Of a stretch of 64,000 nucleotides of DNA, positions 9,600-19,165 are shown one piece after another. The notes beneath the pieces are model-generated. The model made no database searches. It saw only the letters and a program-made list of their open reading frames with translations, and had not been told where the DNA came from. The stretch's first letter is position 1. Each line of letters begins with the position of its first letter. Made by a program: the position numbers and the translations under genes. This stretch comes from Macrosoma leucophasiata (Eukaryota; Arthropoda; Insecta; Lepidoptera; Hedylidae): the NCBI GenBank assembly GCA_036365455.1, contig JAWQUS010000023.1, positions 620,001 to 684,000 on the forward strand. Direction: 5' to 3'.

Positions 9600-11412
9600 T
9601 CGGCTCATAAGGAGGCTGTGAGGCTGCCGTACATGCTCTCTCTAGTTACCTAGACAGTGGGGAAGGTGAGGTCATCCTGAAGGTGGATCTGAAAAATGCA
9701 TTCAACTCCGTAAACAGAGATGTCCTGCTGGCGGAGGCTAAGAAAGAAACCCCCAATTTTTTTAATTTTCTTTGGCAGTGTTATAGACACCATTCTAAAT
9801 TAATGTATAAGGACCATGGTTTATTTTCAGCTGTCGGGTGCCAGCAGGGTGATCCTCTTGAGCCAGTCATTTTCAGCCTAGCCATTCACCCCATCATTCG
9901 ACAGTTAAATTCCAAATTTAACGTTTGGCACTAAGATGACGGGACCCTAGGAGGCAGCGTAGATTCAGTCCTGGCAGACTTCACTTCTTGAAAGAAAAAT
10001 TCAGCTCAATAGGCCTAGAATTAAAAACAGGAAAATGTGAAATATATTTCCCAGAACGGACGGACGGACTCACATCTCTCTCAAAATTTTCCGAAATTGC
10101 CCCTGATATTAAAGTTATGGAAAAAAACTCCCTGCGTCTCCTAGGCTCCCCAATTTTTGATGATTCTTTTCATTCCTTCATAGAAGAAAAGATCCAAAAT
10201 TTTTGTGAAATTGCTAAGAAACTGTCCCAAATTAACGTTCATTCTGCTTATACCCTGTTTCGATATTGTTCTTTCGGCCCTAAATTTATATACCTACTAT
10301 CTGCGATGTTCCCCTTTGTGGAAACATAATGAATTACTAACAAAGATTGACTCAATCATCAGAACAACCATGACGACCATTTTCAACACGACTCTGGACG
10401 ACCGCGCGTGGGATCAGGCCACTCTTCCCGTTCGACTGGGTGGCCTAGGCGTCCGCAAAATTGCTAGTATAAGTCTGCCGGCGTTCTTGTCTTCGGTCCA
10501 CGGCACTAATAATTTAACAAGGAAAATTTTATCAACTACACTGATGAATTTTGAGGTGCCGTGCTTGACCGACGCCTTGAGCGCCTGGAAAACGACTTGC
10601 CCAAATCTGGACCTAACGGGTAACCTCTCTTCACAGCGACAGTGGGACGCACCGCTCTGCAGCTTGGTACGGAAAAATCTTATAGAAACGTCAACCAACG
10701 CTGCGGAGCGAGCCTGTCTTCTGGCGCTTGGAGAGTGGGAACCCGGTCTCTGGTTACAGGCTTTGCCATCACCTAGCATCGGGACAATGATGGATAATAT
10801 CACTTTCCGGCTTGCTGCCTGCCTCCGCCTAGGCACATCGTGCTGCGCTCCGCATCGCTGCCCCTGTGGTGAAGCTGTCGACCGTCTGGGGCACCTTGGT
10901 CTCTCCTGCAGTAGAAGTGCCGGCAGATTCACCAGGCACGCCCAATTAAATGACATTGTGCGGAGCCCTTTCCACCGCCGGCGTGCCAGCCATATTAGAA
11001 CTCAACGGCTTGGCACGTGACGATGGAAAGAGACCGGACGGTATGTCATTGATGCCCTGGAAGATGGGTAGGCCTTTGGTGTGGGACGCAACTTGCGTTG
11101 ACACCTTAGCGCCATCCCATCTTCCAAGCACGGCGTGCTCCGCTGGCACTGCTGCTGCAACTGCGGTGACCCTGAAACAGCGCAAATATAGTACCCTTCC
11201 AGGAGACTATATATTTGTGCCTTTCGGGGTCAAAACCCTTGGTCCATGAGGACCCAGTGCTCGGCTCTTATTCAAAGAGATCGCGAAACGGCTGGTCGAC
11301 ACTTCCCGTGACCAGAGGGCTGGCCAATTTTTAGGTCAAAGAATCAGCATTGCCATCCAACGAGGCAATGCTGCCAGCCTTCTGGGTACCATAACACAGG
11401 AAGGCAGTTAAG
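9600..11412 (+). pseudogene. Decayed LINE with restriction-like endonuclease domain (RT + CCHC + RLE)
   Basis: Reverse transcriptase motif A reads VDLKNAFNSVNRD (about 9680-9720), then GCQQGDP (about 9836). The catalytic block is DDGTLGGS just after a stop (about 9935). The thumb and C-terminal region follow in shifted frames (LPVRLGGLGVRKIAS). A zinc-finger-like CPC-x8-H-x4-C lies at 10859-10909, then DDGKRPDG (about 11020-11040) and WDATCVDT (about 11083), which fit the PD...D core of restriction-like endonucleases in R2/R4-type elements. In-frame stops near 9933 and 11247 and several frameshifts make it non-functional. The N-terminus is missing. Confidence 0.8.
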
Positions 11413-11620
11413 TAATTCAGGAATGCAGAATTTTTAGACGCATGTTGTTTTTAGTTTAGGTATAACTTCATTTTATGTAAATATTATTTATCTTTTAATA
11501 ATAATAAATTGAATAACATATTATTATAAGCGATTCTTGTTATCCCCAATGATAAGTAAACTTTTTGTTTTTCATGTTGATTATTGTTTTATATTTTGTT
11601 TTTTTATGTAACCAGAGACC
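11413..11620 (+). other. Likely 3' untranslated tail of the RLE LINE
   Basis: AT-rich sequence ending in TAATAATAATAAATTG-type tail near 11495-11520. The exact 3' boundary cannot be fixed from one copy. Confidence 0.4.
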
Positions 11621-11715
11621 AAAGAACAAATTAAATTCAAAAGAGCTGTACTGAGTTTCTTCAGTGGCAGAGTTCTTCTCAGTATTGACTGCACTTGGAA
11701 CTCTGCCAAGTAACT
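11621..11715 (+). mobile_element. LINE-C 3' UTR fragment
   Basis: ACTGAGTTTCTTC, TTCTTCTCAGTA and TTGGAACTCTGCCA match the block at 14315-14385 in order and spacing. This arrangement is familiar from 3' untranslated regions of non-LTR retrotransposons in Lepidoptera; the subfamily is not assigned. Confidence 0.6.
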
Positions 11716-11980
11716 TACTTGTCAAGTAACTTACTAACTGAATAAGCTTTATTTTGACGACCAAATTCATTATTTTTCTCAGTTTCTTTTGGAATGGGGA
11801 AATGGATGAATTTGTAAGTAATTGATTATTTTCGTATTATAACCCCCTTATTCATAAATGTATTTTATTTAGCTAAAGTGTTGCTAATCTCTCCTTTGTC
11901 TTTTTCTATCCTGTACATTTGACAATGCAAATGACAAAGACAAAGCATTCTATAGCTAAAACGTATCAACGATAACGAAG

Positions 11981-12283
11981 GTGGCAAACAAGCATGCAGG
12001 TTATGCAAGTTACATTGATGTAAAGAGATGACTGCAGCCTATAGACATCTACAAAAAACAGAGGTCAAAATGCAGATGCGTGGCCTGAGACCTAAGTCAT
12101 GTTTCTGTGATAGTTATTACATTACCAAGTAACCGGAAAACGATAGTGCTGCGAACTACCGCAGAAAAATTACTGCTACCGCAGAAAAATTTCTGAACAC
12201 CATTATTTAGCGGCAAGTATATTAGGTAATGTGGTGGTGCCTACGCCCGCGTGCTCCATCATTGGAACTCTACCACCAGTAAA
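11981..12283 (-). repeat. rep-B copy, mixed class
   Basis: Tail side (GGCAAACAAGCATGCAG) and a middle with B2-like TGATAGTTATTAC, then a B1-like CGGCAAGTATATTAGG and head. Near 12155-12195 the segment CTACCGCAGAAAAAT is duplicated. Its head faces the head of the next copy at 12341 across 57 bases. Confidence 0.82.
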
Positions 12284-12340
12284 AAGTGCAAGTGTAATGA
12301 CTAAGTCACAAATACAGTTATAGTTATATATTATAATTTT

Positions 12341-12848
12341 ACTGGTGGTAGAGCTCCAATGATGGAGCTCGCGGGGGTAGGCACCACCTAATATACTTGC
12401 CACTAAATTATAGTGTTCAGCACTTTGTTATCAGTTTGTAAAGGGGAAATGAGACATTCTACTGATATACCTACTTTTTACATTAGTTTATGACATTTAG
12501 TTTTATCTTAGTGATATTCTTGACTTTACATATATTTTTTATCTTGTTTGACATGTATATCAATTGTTATTCACTTTAATTTATTTTGTTTGTCTTTGAC
12601 GTGTCATAAGAGGTGCCTGTCACCCTAAATGAATAAATGAGTTTCTGATTCTGATTCTGATTCTTATCGTGTTCCGGTCACGTGGCCCTGTAATTTCCGG
12701 CACCGAGGCACAACACTTTAGGCCTCAGGAGTGGTAACGCATCTGCATTTTGAATTTGGTCTTTCTTTGTGTAAATGTCTTAAGCTGCAGTCATCACTTA
12801 ACATCAATGTGAACTGCAAGCTTGTTTGCCACTTACATCACAGAAAAA
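12341..12848 (+). repeat. rep-B copy (B1 class) split by an insertion
   Basis: The 5' part is 12341-12432 (ACTGGTGGTAGAGCTCC onward) and the 3' part 12665-12848 (TCGTGTTCCGGTCACG to the A-rich tail). The two parts join at the same point of the rep-B consensus, so the 12433-12664 segment is an insertion. Confidence 0.8.
12433..12664 (+). mobile_element. LINE 3' tail insertion inside rep-B
   Basis: About 230 bp ending in GAATAAATGAG and a (TTTCTGATTCTGATTC) tail. The end resembles that of the LINE-C copy at 14515-14640 (TTGTTATTC, CTTTAATTT, then a TTTTTGAGTTTTGGG tail). A 5'-truncated LINE-C-type insertion is the simplest reading. Confidence 0.6.
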
Positions 12849-13112
12849 AAAGTAATTATACGAGTAATAGTGTGTATAGAAAATGTTTCCGGCTCGACTA
12901 CAGTGAGTAACCAGCTTAGAAGCCGCGATGATACACAAACCGCCGTAAAAACTTTATTTCCATACTATACGTCAGTAATAAAGTAATAATACTCATTAAG
13001 TATATTTTCTTGTTCGTGGTCCGTTGCCACCGGGATTTTTTTTACCGAAAATACGTCTTGATTTTTTTTTAGTTTTTTTAGTTTTTTCTGATCAATAGTA
13101 ATCATATTTAAT

Positions 13113-13495
13113 ACTAGCTGACCCGGCAAACTTCGTATTGCCTCACAATGAAATAATGTGTCAAAGGTTTGATAGATACAGACTCTTTGTATAGGAAAAT
13201 GAAATTAAATGTAGAGATTGAGTTAGATTCCGTGGGAATGAGTGATTTTTCCGCAGTAAAAAGTAGCCTTAATGTTGGCCAGGCTTAGTATTTATACACC
13301 ACAAAAAGTTTCATTCGAATCCGTCCAGTATCTTCGGAGATTAGCCTGGACAAAGGGACAAACAGACAGACAAAAAATTTAAAAATAATTGAAAAGTGTT
13401 CTAATACTTTTGTAACATCGCCCCCAATTGGTTTTTCGTAAATATATACAATGTACAGACACGCGGATTTTACTGTTTTATTATATGTATAGATT
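13113..13495 (+). repeat. rep-O copy
   Basis: Begins ACTAGCTGACCCGGCAAAC and contains GAAATAATGTGTCAAAGG, shared with 19734. A CCGTCCAGTATCTTCGG block and an ACAAACAGACAGAC stretch lie in the second half. Sequences of this style are very common in insect genomes; the class is not decided here. Confidence 0.7.
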
Positions 13496-13680
13496 TTAAA
13501 TACGAAAGTAACTCATTCTGTCTTTTACGCTCTAACGCCTTAACCACTGAACCGATTTTGATGAAATTAGGTACAGAGCCAGACTCGATCTTGGGAATGG
13601 ACATACCATACCTTTTATCGCGAAAAAAGGGTAGAAGGGGGTTGAAATAGGGGGTTTATGTTACGTCGTCGTTATTGAAG
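13496..13680 (+). repeat. rep-O-related block
   Basis: Contains AACCACTGAACCGATTTTGA followed by GAAATTAGGTA, a pattern also seen in part at 40925 and 50980. The family is unresolved. Confidence 0.5.
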
Positions 13681-13870
13681 TTCAACCATGAAGCTTTATA
13701 TTTGCTTCCTAAAGTAACTAACTATTGAGAGAAACACAACAGTCACAACACACCTTTTTTTACCTCTGGTTTTGTGTAGATGTCTTGCATTTACCACCTA
13801 CGTAACATAAAAGAAACCTTAATCTACATATTTAAAAAATATATGTCATCTAAATTAATGCAAAATGTAT

Positions 13871-14009
13871 GTATGTATGTATCTTCACGCCAGGTCCCTA
13901 ACGGGGTAGGCAGAGAGTGTAGAGCGCCAGATATCCCGGTTCAGACAAACCTCTCGTGCCTCGTCTACCTTCATCATTCTCTTCATACATGCACGCCGAT
14001 TCCTAAGAC
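13871..14009 (-). mobile_element. LINE-D, 5'-truncated insertion with 14-bp target duplication
   Basis: 139 bp from the (GTAT)n tail through TCTTCACGCCAGGTCCC to GATTCCTAAGAC. AATGCAAAATGTAT flanks it at 13857-13870 and 14010-14023. This is direct evidence of target-primed insertion, with the 3' end at the low-coordinate side. Confidence 0.9.
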
Positions 14010-14277
14010 AATGCAAAATGTATTTCATTTTTTCAAAGTAAACGTTTGGAATATTTTGTAAACATGACTCTGTTGATCTTCTATTGTTTTTCATCGAAAG
14101 TATTTTTTCTCCGTACCACATTATGCGCATACGCATGGCATTAAAGCGAATTAATATAATCCCACATTGATAATCATACGGTGAAACGTTCCCTGGTAAC
14201 ATCACACCATTGTTTACCACTTTAGAAATCCATTGATCTGAAGAACTGCGTGTAATCCGCTTGAGCATTATGTTTTA

Positions 14278-14645
14278 TTAAACTTGCGGTGTAAAACCGG
14301 GTGTCATAGACGAAAAAGACCCTACTGAGTTTTGTTTTGGCAGGTTCTTTCTCAGTAATGTGGGCTTTGGAACTCTGCCAGTGAATGGCAAAGAATGTCC
14401 CATATTTTTTTGTTTAGTCTTATCTTGCCGTTTGTAAAAGAAAGTATGGAATATTCTGTTGATACCTATTTTTATCATTAAGTATTTTTGGACTATTATT
14501 TATTTTATTTTGTTTACTTTGACATATTAATCAACGTATCAGTTGTTATTCGCTTTAATTTTATATTTGTAATTTGACCTATCACAAGCAAATTCTATTA
14601 TTTCCAAGTGATTAAATGAATTTTTGAGTTTTGGGTTTTTTGAGG
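14278..14645 (+). mobile_element. LINE-C 3' region
   Basis: CTACTGAGTTTTG, TTCTTTCTCAGTAATG and TTTGGAACTCTGCCAG, then about 200 bp of AT-rich UTR and a (TTTTTGAGTTTTGGG) tail. Longer than the fragment at 11621. Confidence 0.65.
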
Positions 14646-14689
14646 TTTGAAAAATATGTTAAAAAAATTTTTTTTAAATTAAAAAAAAA

Positions 14690-14946
14690 CCGCCTTCTAA
14701 AAAAATTAAAAACTGAATAGACAAAACACTAAAAAGCGATAAATAAACTCAATTAGATAATTTCGTTTTAAGGGAATAAACACGTAACCTATTAATTATA
14801 ATAAGACAATTACTTTAATATGGGCTACGTACCTACCTACTCATAGGTTTGAAGTCGGTGCCAAGAAAACGAAATTATCTAATTGAGTTTATTTATCGCT
14901 TTTTAGTGTTTTGTCTATTCAGTATTTAATTTTTTTTTGAAGGCGG
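14690..14946. repeat. Long inverted repeat, about 80-bp arms (MITE-like)
   Basis: Left arm 14690-14769 and right arm 14866-14946 are near-perfect reverse complements (CCGCCTTC at the outside, AATTATCTAATTGAG, AAACGAAA inside), separated by about 96 bp. Homopolymer-rich flanks extend the pairing. No target duplication could be fixed because of the A/T runs. Confidence 0.8.
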
Positions 14947-15164
14947 ATTTTTTTTTAATTTTAAAATAATTTATTTTTGCTGTTTAGTGGTGTAACTATT
15001 ATTAGTATTAAGTACTACAGTAAAAGTAGGTAGGTATTTTAACTACTACTACTACTATCTTTAGTCTTTATCATCAGTTCTAGAGGTGTGTCATAGCGGC
15101 TTTTCTGGAATGGCAACGAAACGAAACTAGCTTTTGAATTCTAATAGCGATTTCGAAAACTATC

Positions 15165-15400
15165 TATTCCAGTAGCTGGTTTTTAGGCAGACAAGCAAAA
15201 GACTAATTCAAAGTGTAGTGATAAAACCCGCTATTAAGATAGGAAGTTTTGTAATGTTTAAAAAACTTACAAAACTAACCGCTACTGTAGTGATAGATTG
15301 TTTCAATAGGAACTGTGGCTCTTCCTTTATGACGCACAACACTGTTGTGGATATCTTCTGGGAAGGCTTTGTCCAGCTGTGGACATCTTTCGGCTGGAGT
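15165..15400 (+). mobile_element. E2 non-autonomous element inside rep-G
   Basis: The 3' half reads GACGCACAACACTGTTGTGG, then GTCCAGCTGTGGACATC and TTTCGGCTG, ending in a GATG run. It matches other E2 copies at 21940 and 46075. The 5' boundary is set only by the break in rep-G. Confidence 0.65.
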
Positions 15401-15885
15401 GATGTTGATGATGTTGATGATGGTGATGGTGGTGGTGATGATGTTGATAGAGGTGGTGATGAAGATGGAGATGATGATGTTGTTGATGATAGACATGGTG
15501 ATTATGGTGATGTTGATGGAGGTGATGATGAAGATGATGATGATGATGACGGTGATGATGATCATGACACGCATAATAATATGAACATCTCCTTTATTGT
15601 CATCACTTTCATAATCATCATCACCTCCATCATCATCATCTTTATCATAATCACCTCCATCATCATCATCCCTTCCATCATCATCTCATCCATTATCATC
15701 TCTCATCATCTCCTCCATCATCATACCCTCCATCATAATCATCTTCAACATCACCTTCATCATCTTCACCTCCATCGTCATCACCACCATCACCACCACC
15801 ATCATCACCACCATCATCACCGCCATCATCACCACCATCATCACCGCCATCATCATCACCTCCATCATCATCTCCTTTCAAGTGT
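15396..15885. repeat. GAT/CAT trinucleotide array with polarity switch
   Basis: About 180 bp of GATGATG-type sequence (with GGT and GTT variants), a 25-base break near 15580, then about 290 bp of CATCATC/CACCAT-type sequence. The two halves can pair as a large imperfect hairpin. It starts exactly at the 3' end of E2 and ends at rep-G. The long open frame through it (His-rich) is a by-product of the repeat. Confidence 0.92.
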
Positions 15886-16061
15886 GCTATGAAATTTGAG
15901 TAGTTCCCTCGATCTTTCCAGGATCCCATCATCACATCTTGACATGGTGGCAATGGGACCACCTGTGAAGTATACCCCTTCAAACAAAAAAATGTCCAAA
16001 TTGGTTCAGGCGTTTTCGAACAATCGCGGTTTATAATAACAATGTTTTTAATAAACGTGTA

Positions 16062-16432
16062 ACTATTATCAGTATTATTATAGTAAAAGTAGGTATTTCA
16101 ACTAAGAATGTACCATAGATAGTCTTCATCACCAGTTCCACTTCATCAAATTGTGCCTTCCGAAAGCAAACACACGGAACATTATATGATATCGAAAACC
16201 TTTCAAGTGTGCTATGAAATTTGAAGAGTTCCCTCGATTTCTCCAGGATCCCATTATCAGATATTGACAAGGTTACAATGGGACCAACTGTGAGGCACAC
16301 CCTTTCAAACAAAACCAAAATTATCCAAATCGGTGCAGTCGTTTTCAAATTATCGGTGAACAAACATAAAAAAAAAAAGATCCGGACGAATTGAGAACCT
16401 CCTCCTTTGTTTGGAAGTCGGTTAATAAATAA
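16062..16432 (+). repeat. rep-G copy, continuous
   Basis: From GTAACTATTATCAG through TTTCAAGTGTGCTATGAA and GGATCCCATTATCAG to the end GAAGTCGGTTAA. It lies about 30 bp after the interrupted copy, so the two may be a tandem duplication. Confidence 0.65.
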
Positions 16433-16435
16433 GAA

Positions 16436-16727
16436 GCACTACGGGCGCGGTCGGGCAGTGTGATGGGTGACCGCTAGTGTTAAATTAAATGCGCGTTTCC
16501 GTGCTTCGGAGGGCACGTTAAGCCGTCGGTCGCGGTTGATATCGACAGATAGCAGTCGCTAAGCCTTGTCGGAGGCCACATCGAGTTGGCCACTAACCTA
16601 CCCACCCAATCCGTTGGAGCAGAGTGGTAGAGTAAGCTCCAGGCCTCCCTCCCCCCCCCTCCCAAAAAAAGGGAAAGAGACTCGTGCCCAGCAGTGGGAC
16701 GTATAATGGGTTGCCATTATTAAACTA
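16436..16727 (+). repeat. rep-H copy
   Basis: GGGCGCGGTCGGGCAG, GGGCACGTTAAGCCGTCGG, GGTAGAGTAAGCTCCAGG and the end CGTGCCCAGCAGTGGGACG match copies at 26340, 28204 and 57367. The 3' end resembles the LINE-E terminal module. A C-run expansion lies near 16650. Internal deletion near 16575. Confidence 0.85.
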
Positions 16728-17044
16728 GCAACATAACTAGGTATATCTTATATAAACAGAAGGTCACGAAATATTGAAAACTGCTTGACGTTCAAAGATG
16801 AAAAATTGGCAGGGTGGTAATTTATAAATAGTGGCAGGGATTTTGTGACAGGGCTGGATTAAAGAGGCCTAAGGCACTACGGGTTCTCGCAAGTTTCCAT
16901 AAAACTAGGTAGGTGTACTTAATTACCAAGGCCAAACTTTTTGCCTATCACTTAGACCTTAGCATATTGATATAAGACTTAACTTCAGGCCTGTAATCCC
17001 CGAAGATATATTCCTGAGAGGTAAATGCAAGCATAAATGAAAAA
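16728..17044. other. Interval with no recognised gene
   Basis: CAGGGCTGGATTAAAG near 16850 has the style of a hAT-type terminus, but no partner end or duplication was found. Confidence 0.35.
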
Positions 17045-17275
17045 CCCTCGATTCGCCGGTTACGTTAGCCCATGTAACAGGTGGCGAGCCTGTTGATATC
17101 GGCGAGTTGACATTACCAACTCCAAGCCTACTGCGAAACTTCCAGAAAATGTAAAAATCCCATTAGTACCAGAGATAAAGGATCTCATACCGTCATCTCT
17201 GATAGGGCCTACTCTGTAGCCGAACCCAGGACCCCAGCGTAGTAGTAGTGGATTGCTACCACTAGACTATTGAGG
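17045..17275 (-). mobile_element. SINE-J, tRNA-derived
   Basis: On the minus strand a tRNA-like head (TAGTCTAGTGGTAG A-box region, CTGGGGTCCTGGGTTCGG B-box region) is followed by a body with AGAGATAAAGGATC-type sequence, ending in GGTTCGCCACCTGTTACATG-like sequence. The pair at 38884-39105 has the same order. Confidence 0.82.
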
Positions 17276-17317
17276 CATATTGATATGATAACTGTATTTG
17301 ACTGCAATGTTGCAAAT

Positions 17318-17425
17318 CGAACTGCATTCATCATCATCATCATCACTCCACGCATGACGTCCACTGCTGGGCAAAGCCTTCTCCAGAGACAACAGTGTTG
17401 TGCGTCATTAGGGGTGAATACTAAC
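17318..17425 (-). mobile_element. E2 3' end
   Basis: Minus-strand ATCATCATCATCAT tail, then the terminal module (GACGTCCACTGCTGG) and CAACAGTGTTGTGCGTCAT. Confidence 0.75.
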
Positions 17426-17708
17426 TGCATCATTTAGCAGTATTCCACGCGACTGTTGAGTACAAAACGGTGCGGTTTTTCCATTGCGGTATTTCCTTTA
17501 TGGCTCCATTGTCGACGGAGCTTTGCCGAGATTTGCTTCATAATGTTATACCTAAGGCACCGCTAGTTAACGGTATGAAAGGTTTTTTTTTATAAATGCT
17601 CTTGGTATTCAAGATAATCTGTAATAGTGGCGTACATTGAAAATTAGTGCTGCAGTTCACATTTGTATTCCTTGAAAGGGTTGGCAGAGGTAACTTCATG
17701 CATTCAAG

Positions 17709-17851
17709 CACACTTTCCGGCACAGAGGTGTAATACCTTAGGACTCCACCGTAGTAACGCATCTGCATTTTGACCTGTGGCCTTTGTGTGGGTCTATAGG
17801 CTGCAGTCAAACTGCATTCTTGTTTGCCACTTTCATTATATAAAAAAAAAC
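17709..17851 (+). repeat. rep-B copy (B1 class), 5' truncated
   Basis: Begins TTTCCGGCACAGAGG and ends in TTTCATTATATAAAAAAAAAC, with a deletion of about 20 bases before the last GCATTCTTG. Confidence 0.82.
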
Positions 17852-17921
17852 TTGAACATGTACGTTCCCAAATTCCGGAGCTGCCACTGTCATTTCAAAA
17901 CAAAACAAAATAAAACTACTT

Positions 17922-18125
17922 AGGTGATGGATTTATCTCGCGTATTAAACTGAAATGGTTATTATTTAAAATCAAGGCGACGTTTCGGTCGCTTTTCAGC
18001 TTTTCAGGTTGTCAGTCTGCCCGTGACCACGAAAGCTAAAGAATCATTTAGTTTAATATACGCGAGATAAATCCGAAAACTTGTTTTATTTCAACGAGTG
18101 TAGCTCGCAAACACCTAAGAATAAA
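17922..18125. repeat. rep-W, head-to-head inverted copies
   Basis: GGATTTATCTCGCGTATTAA (17928-17948) is reverse-repeated at 18053-18075, and the GACGTTTCGGTCGCTTTTCAGC block sits in the minus orientation while GTGACCACGAAAGC is in the plus orientation. A single-orientation copy is at 25310-25470. Confidence 0.65.
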
Positions 18126-18227
18126 AAAAAATTGTAATCAATAAATTTTACATGAACCGTTTTCTGGGTCGCTTCACAACTCGCAACGTTTTAAAGCATC
18201 ATATTTAAAAAAATATTAGCTTCCATT

Positions 18228-18395
18228 TTTTGCCCGCGACTTCGTCCTCGTGTACTTTTAATCATTGCAAATTGAATGTACGAGTATGTATAACCTATAT
18301 TACTGTAGAGTTTCATCCAAATCCATCCAGTAGTTTTTCGTGATAACAAACAAACACATCCATCTTTACTCAACTTTCGTATTATATTATTAGTA
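18228..18395 (+). repeat. rep-O-like fragment
   Basis: CCGCGACTTCGTCC, then TTCATCCAAATCCATCCAG and an ACAAACAAACACATCC block ending in TATATTATTAGT, the same order as other rep-O copies. Confidence 0.55.
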
Positions 18396-18775
18396 AGATT
18401 ATCAATTACTATAAAAGAACTAATCAACATCCCTATCGATATTACTTTTATCAACCGCCGTGACCTCATAGAATCCACACAAAGAAAGTCATAGAACATC
18501 AATTACACCCAACTTTATATTAAATATTAGATTCCAAATTGAAAATGATGCGTATGCTGGTGATTGATGAGAGTTGAATGCGATTGACATCAATCATTTG
18601 TGTTTGGATGTAATTATCAGACGGTAATTATGGCTGCCGATTTATACCGTGTTACATAAATTGGATTAATAAATGGGAATCTTGCTTAGATTGGTTTCTA
18701 GAGTGAGCCAACGCTTCTGCTATTTTGCTACAAGAATAAGAAAGAAAAGAATGGAAGAAAGAAAACATTTATACG
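18396..18775. other. AT-rich interval, nothing recognised
   Basis: No exon or shared repeat was seen. Confidence 0.4.
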
Positions 18776-19165
18776 ACCCAGTTTGACCCGTTTGATTCGA
18801 AGGGTCGCGGGTTCAATCCCCGCACTGGAAGGAATGATTGTATGGCCTACTGATATTTGTATCGGGTCTGGGTGTTTATGTATGTGTTGTGTGTACAAAA
18901 CGGTACCCACGATACAGGTTTATACCTAGTGTCAGAGAATATGTAATAAAACAACGTATAGAATGGACACTTCGACGTCCCGCCCGATTTCCCCCCATCA
19001 CCCACCTCCTCCCCTCTTATAGGCGACGGTTGGTACAGGTGCACGTGTAAATACACGTCACTGATTGATGTCTGTGTAATAGAGACCAAATTAAGCGTTT
19101 GTATGGAATTTTGGTGGAGTGTCCGCGGTGTGCTAGTGTGGGGCTGTGAGTGTTAAGCGTATTTA
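18776..19165 (+). mobile_element. SINE-A copy split by a 200-bp insertion
   Basis: The 5' part (18776-18932) has a degraded A box and a GGTTCAATCCCCG B box. The 3' part (19140-19165, GGGGCTGTGAGTG) continues at the expected point of the consensus. Confidence 0.85.
18933..19132. mobile_element. 200-bp insertion of unknown family in SINE-A
   Basis: Flanked by CTAGTGT at 18926-18932 and 19133-19139 (7-bp duplication). It starts CAGAGAATATG and ends GCGGTGTG, with no clear terminal inverted repeat, although GGACACTTC near the start pairs with GGAGTGTCC near the end. No coding capacity and no other copy in this window. Confidence 0.7.

Larger units (their letters stand above)
14988..16030 (+). 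repeat. rep-G copy interrupted by SINE-like E2 and its tail array
   Basis: The 5' part (14988 to about 15160; GTAACTATTATTAG, AAAGTAGGTA) and the 3' part (about 15877-16030; TTTCAAGTGTGCTATGAA) correspond to the continuous copy at 16062-16432. The intervening 0.7 kb is E2 plus simple repeat. Confidence 0.65.

Noticed and set aside
10414..10956. 180-residue minus-strand open frame
   Set aside because: It lies antisense to the recognisable RT/endonuclease coding sequence, whose plus-strand motifs explain the open stretch.
15218..15892. 224-residue open frame ending in a His-rich tract
   Set aside because: It is the translation of the GAT/CAT array and an E2 fragment; the opposite frames are equally open.
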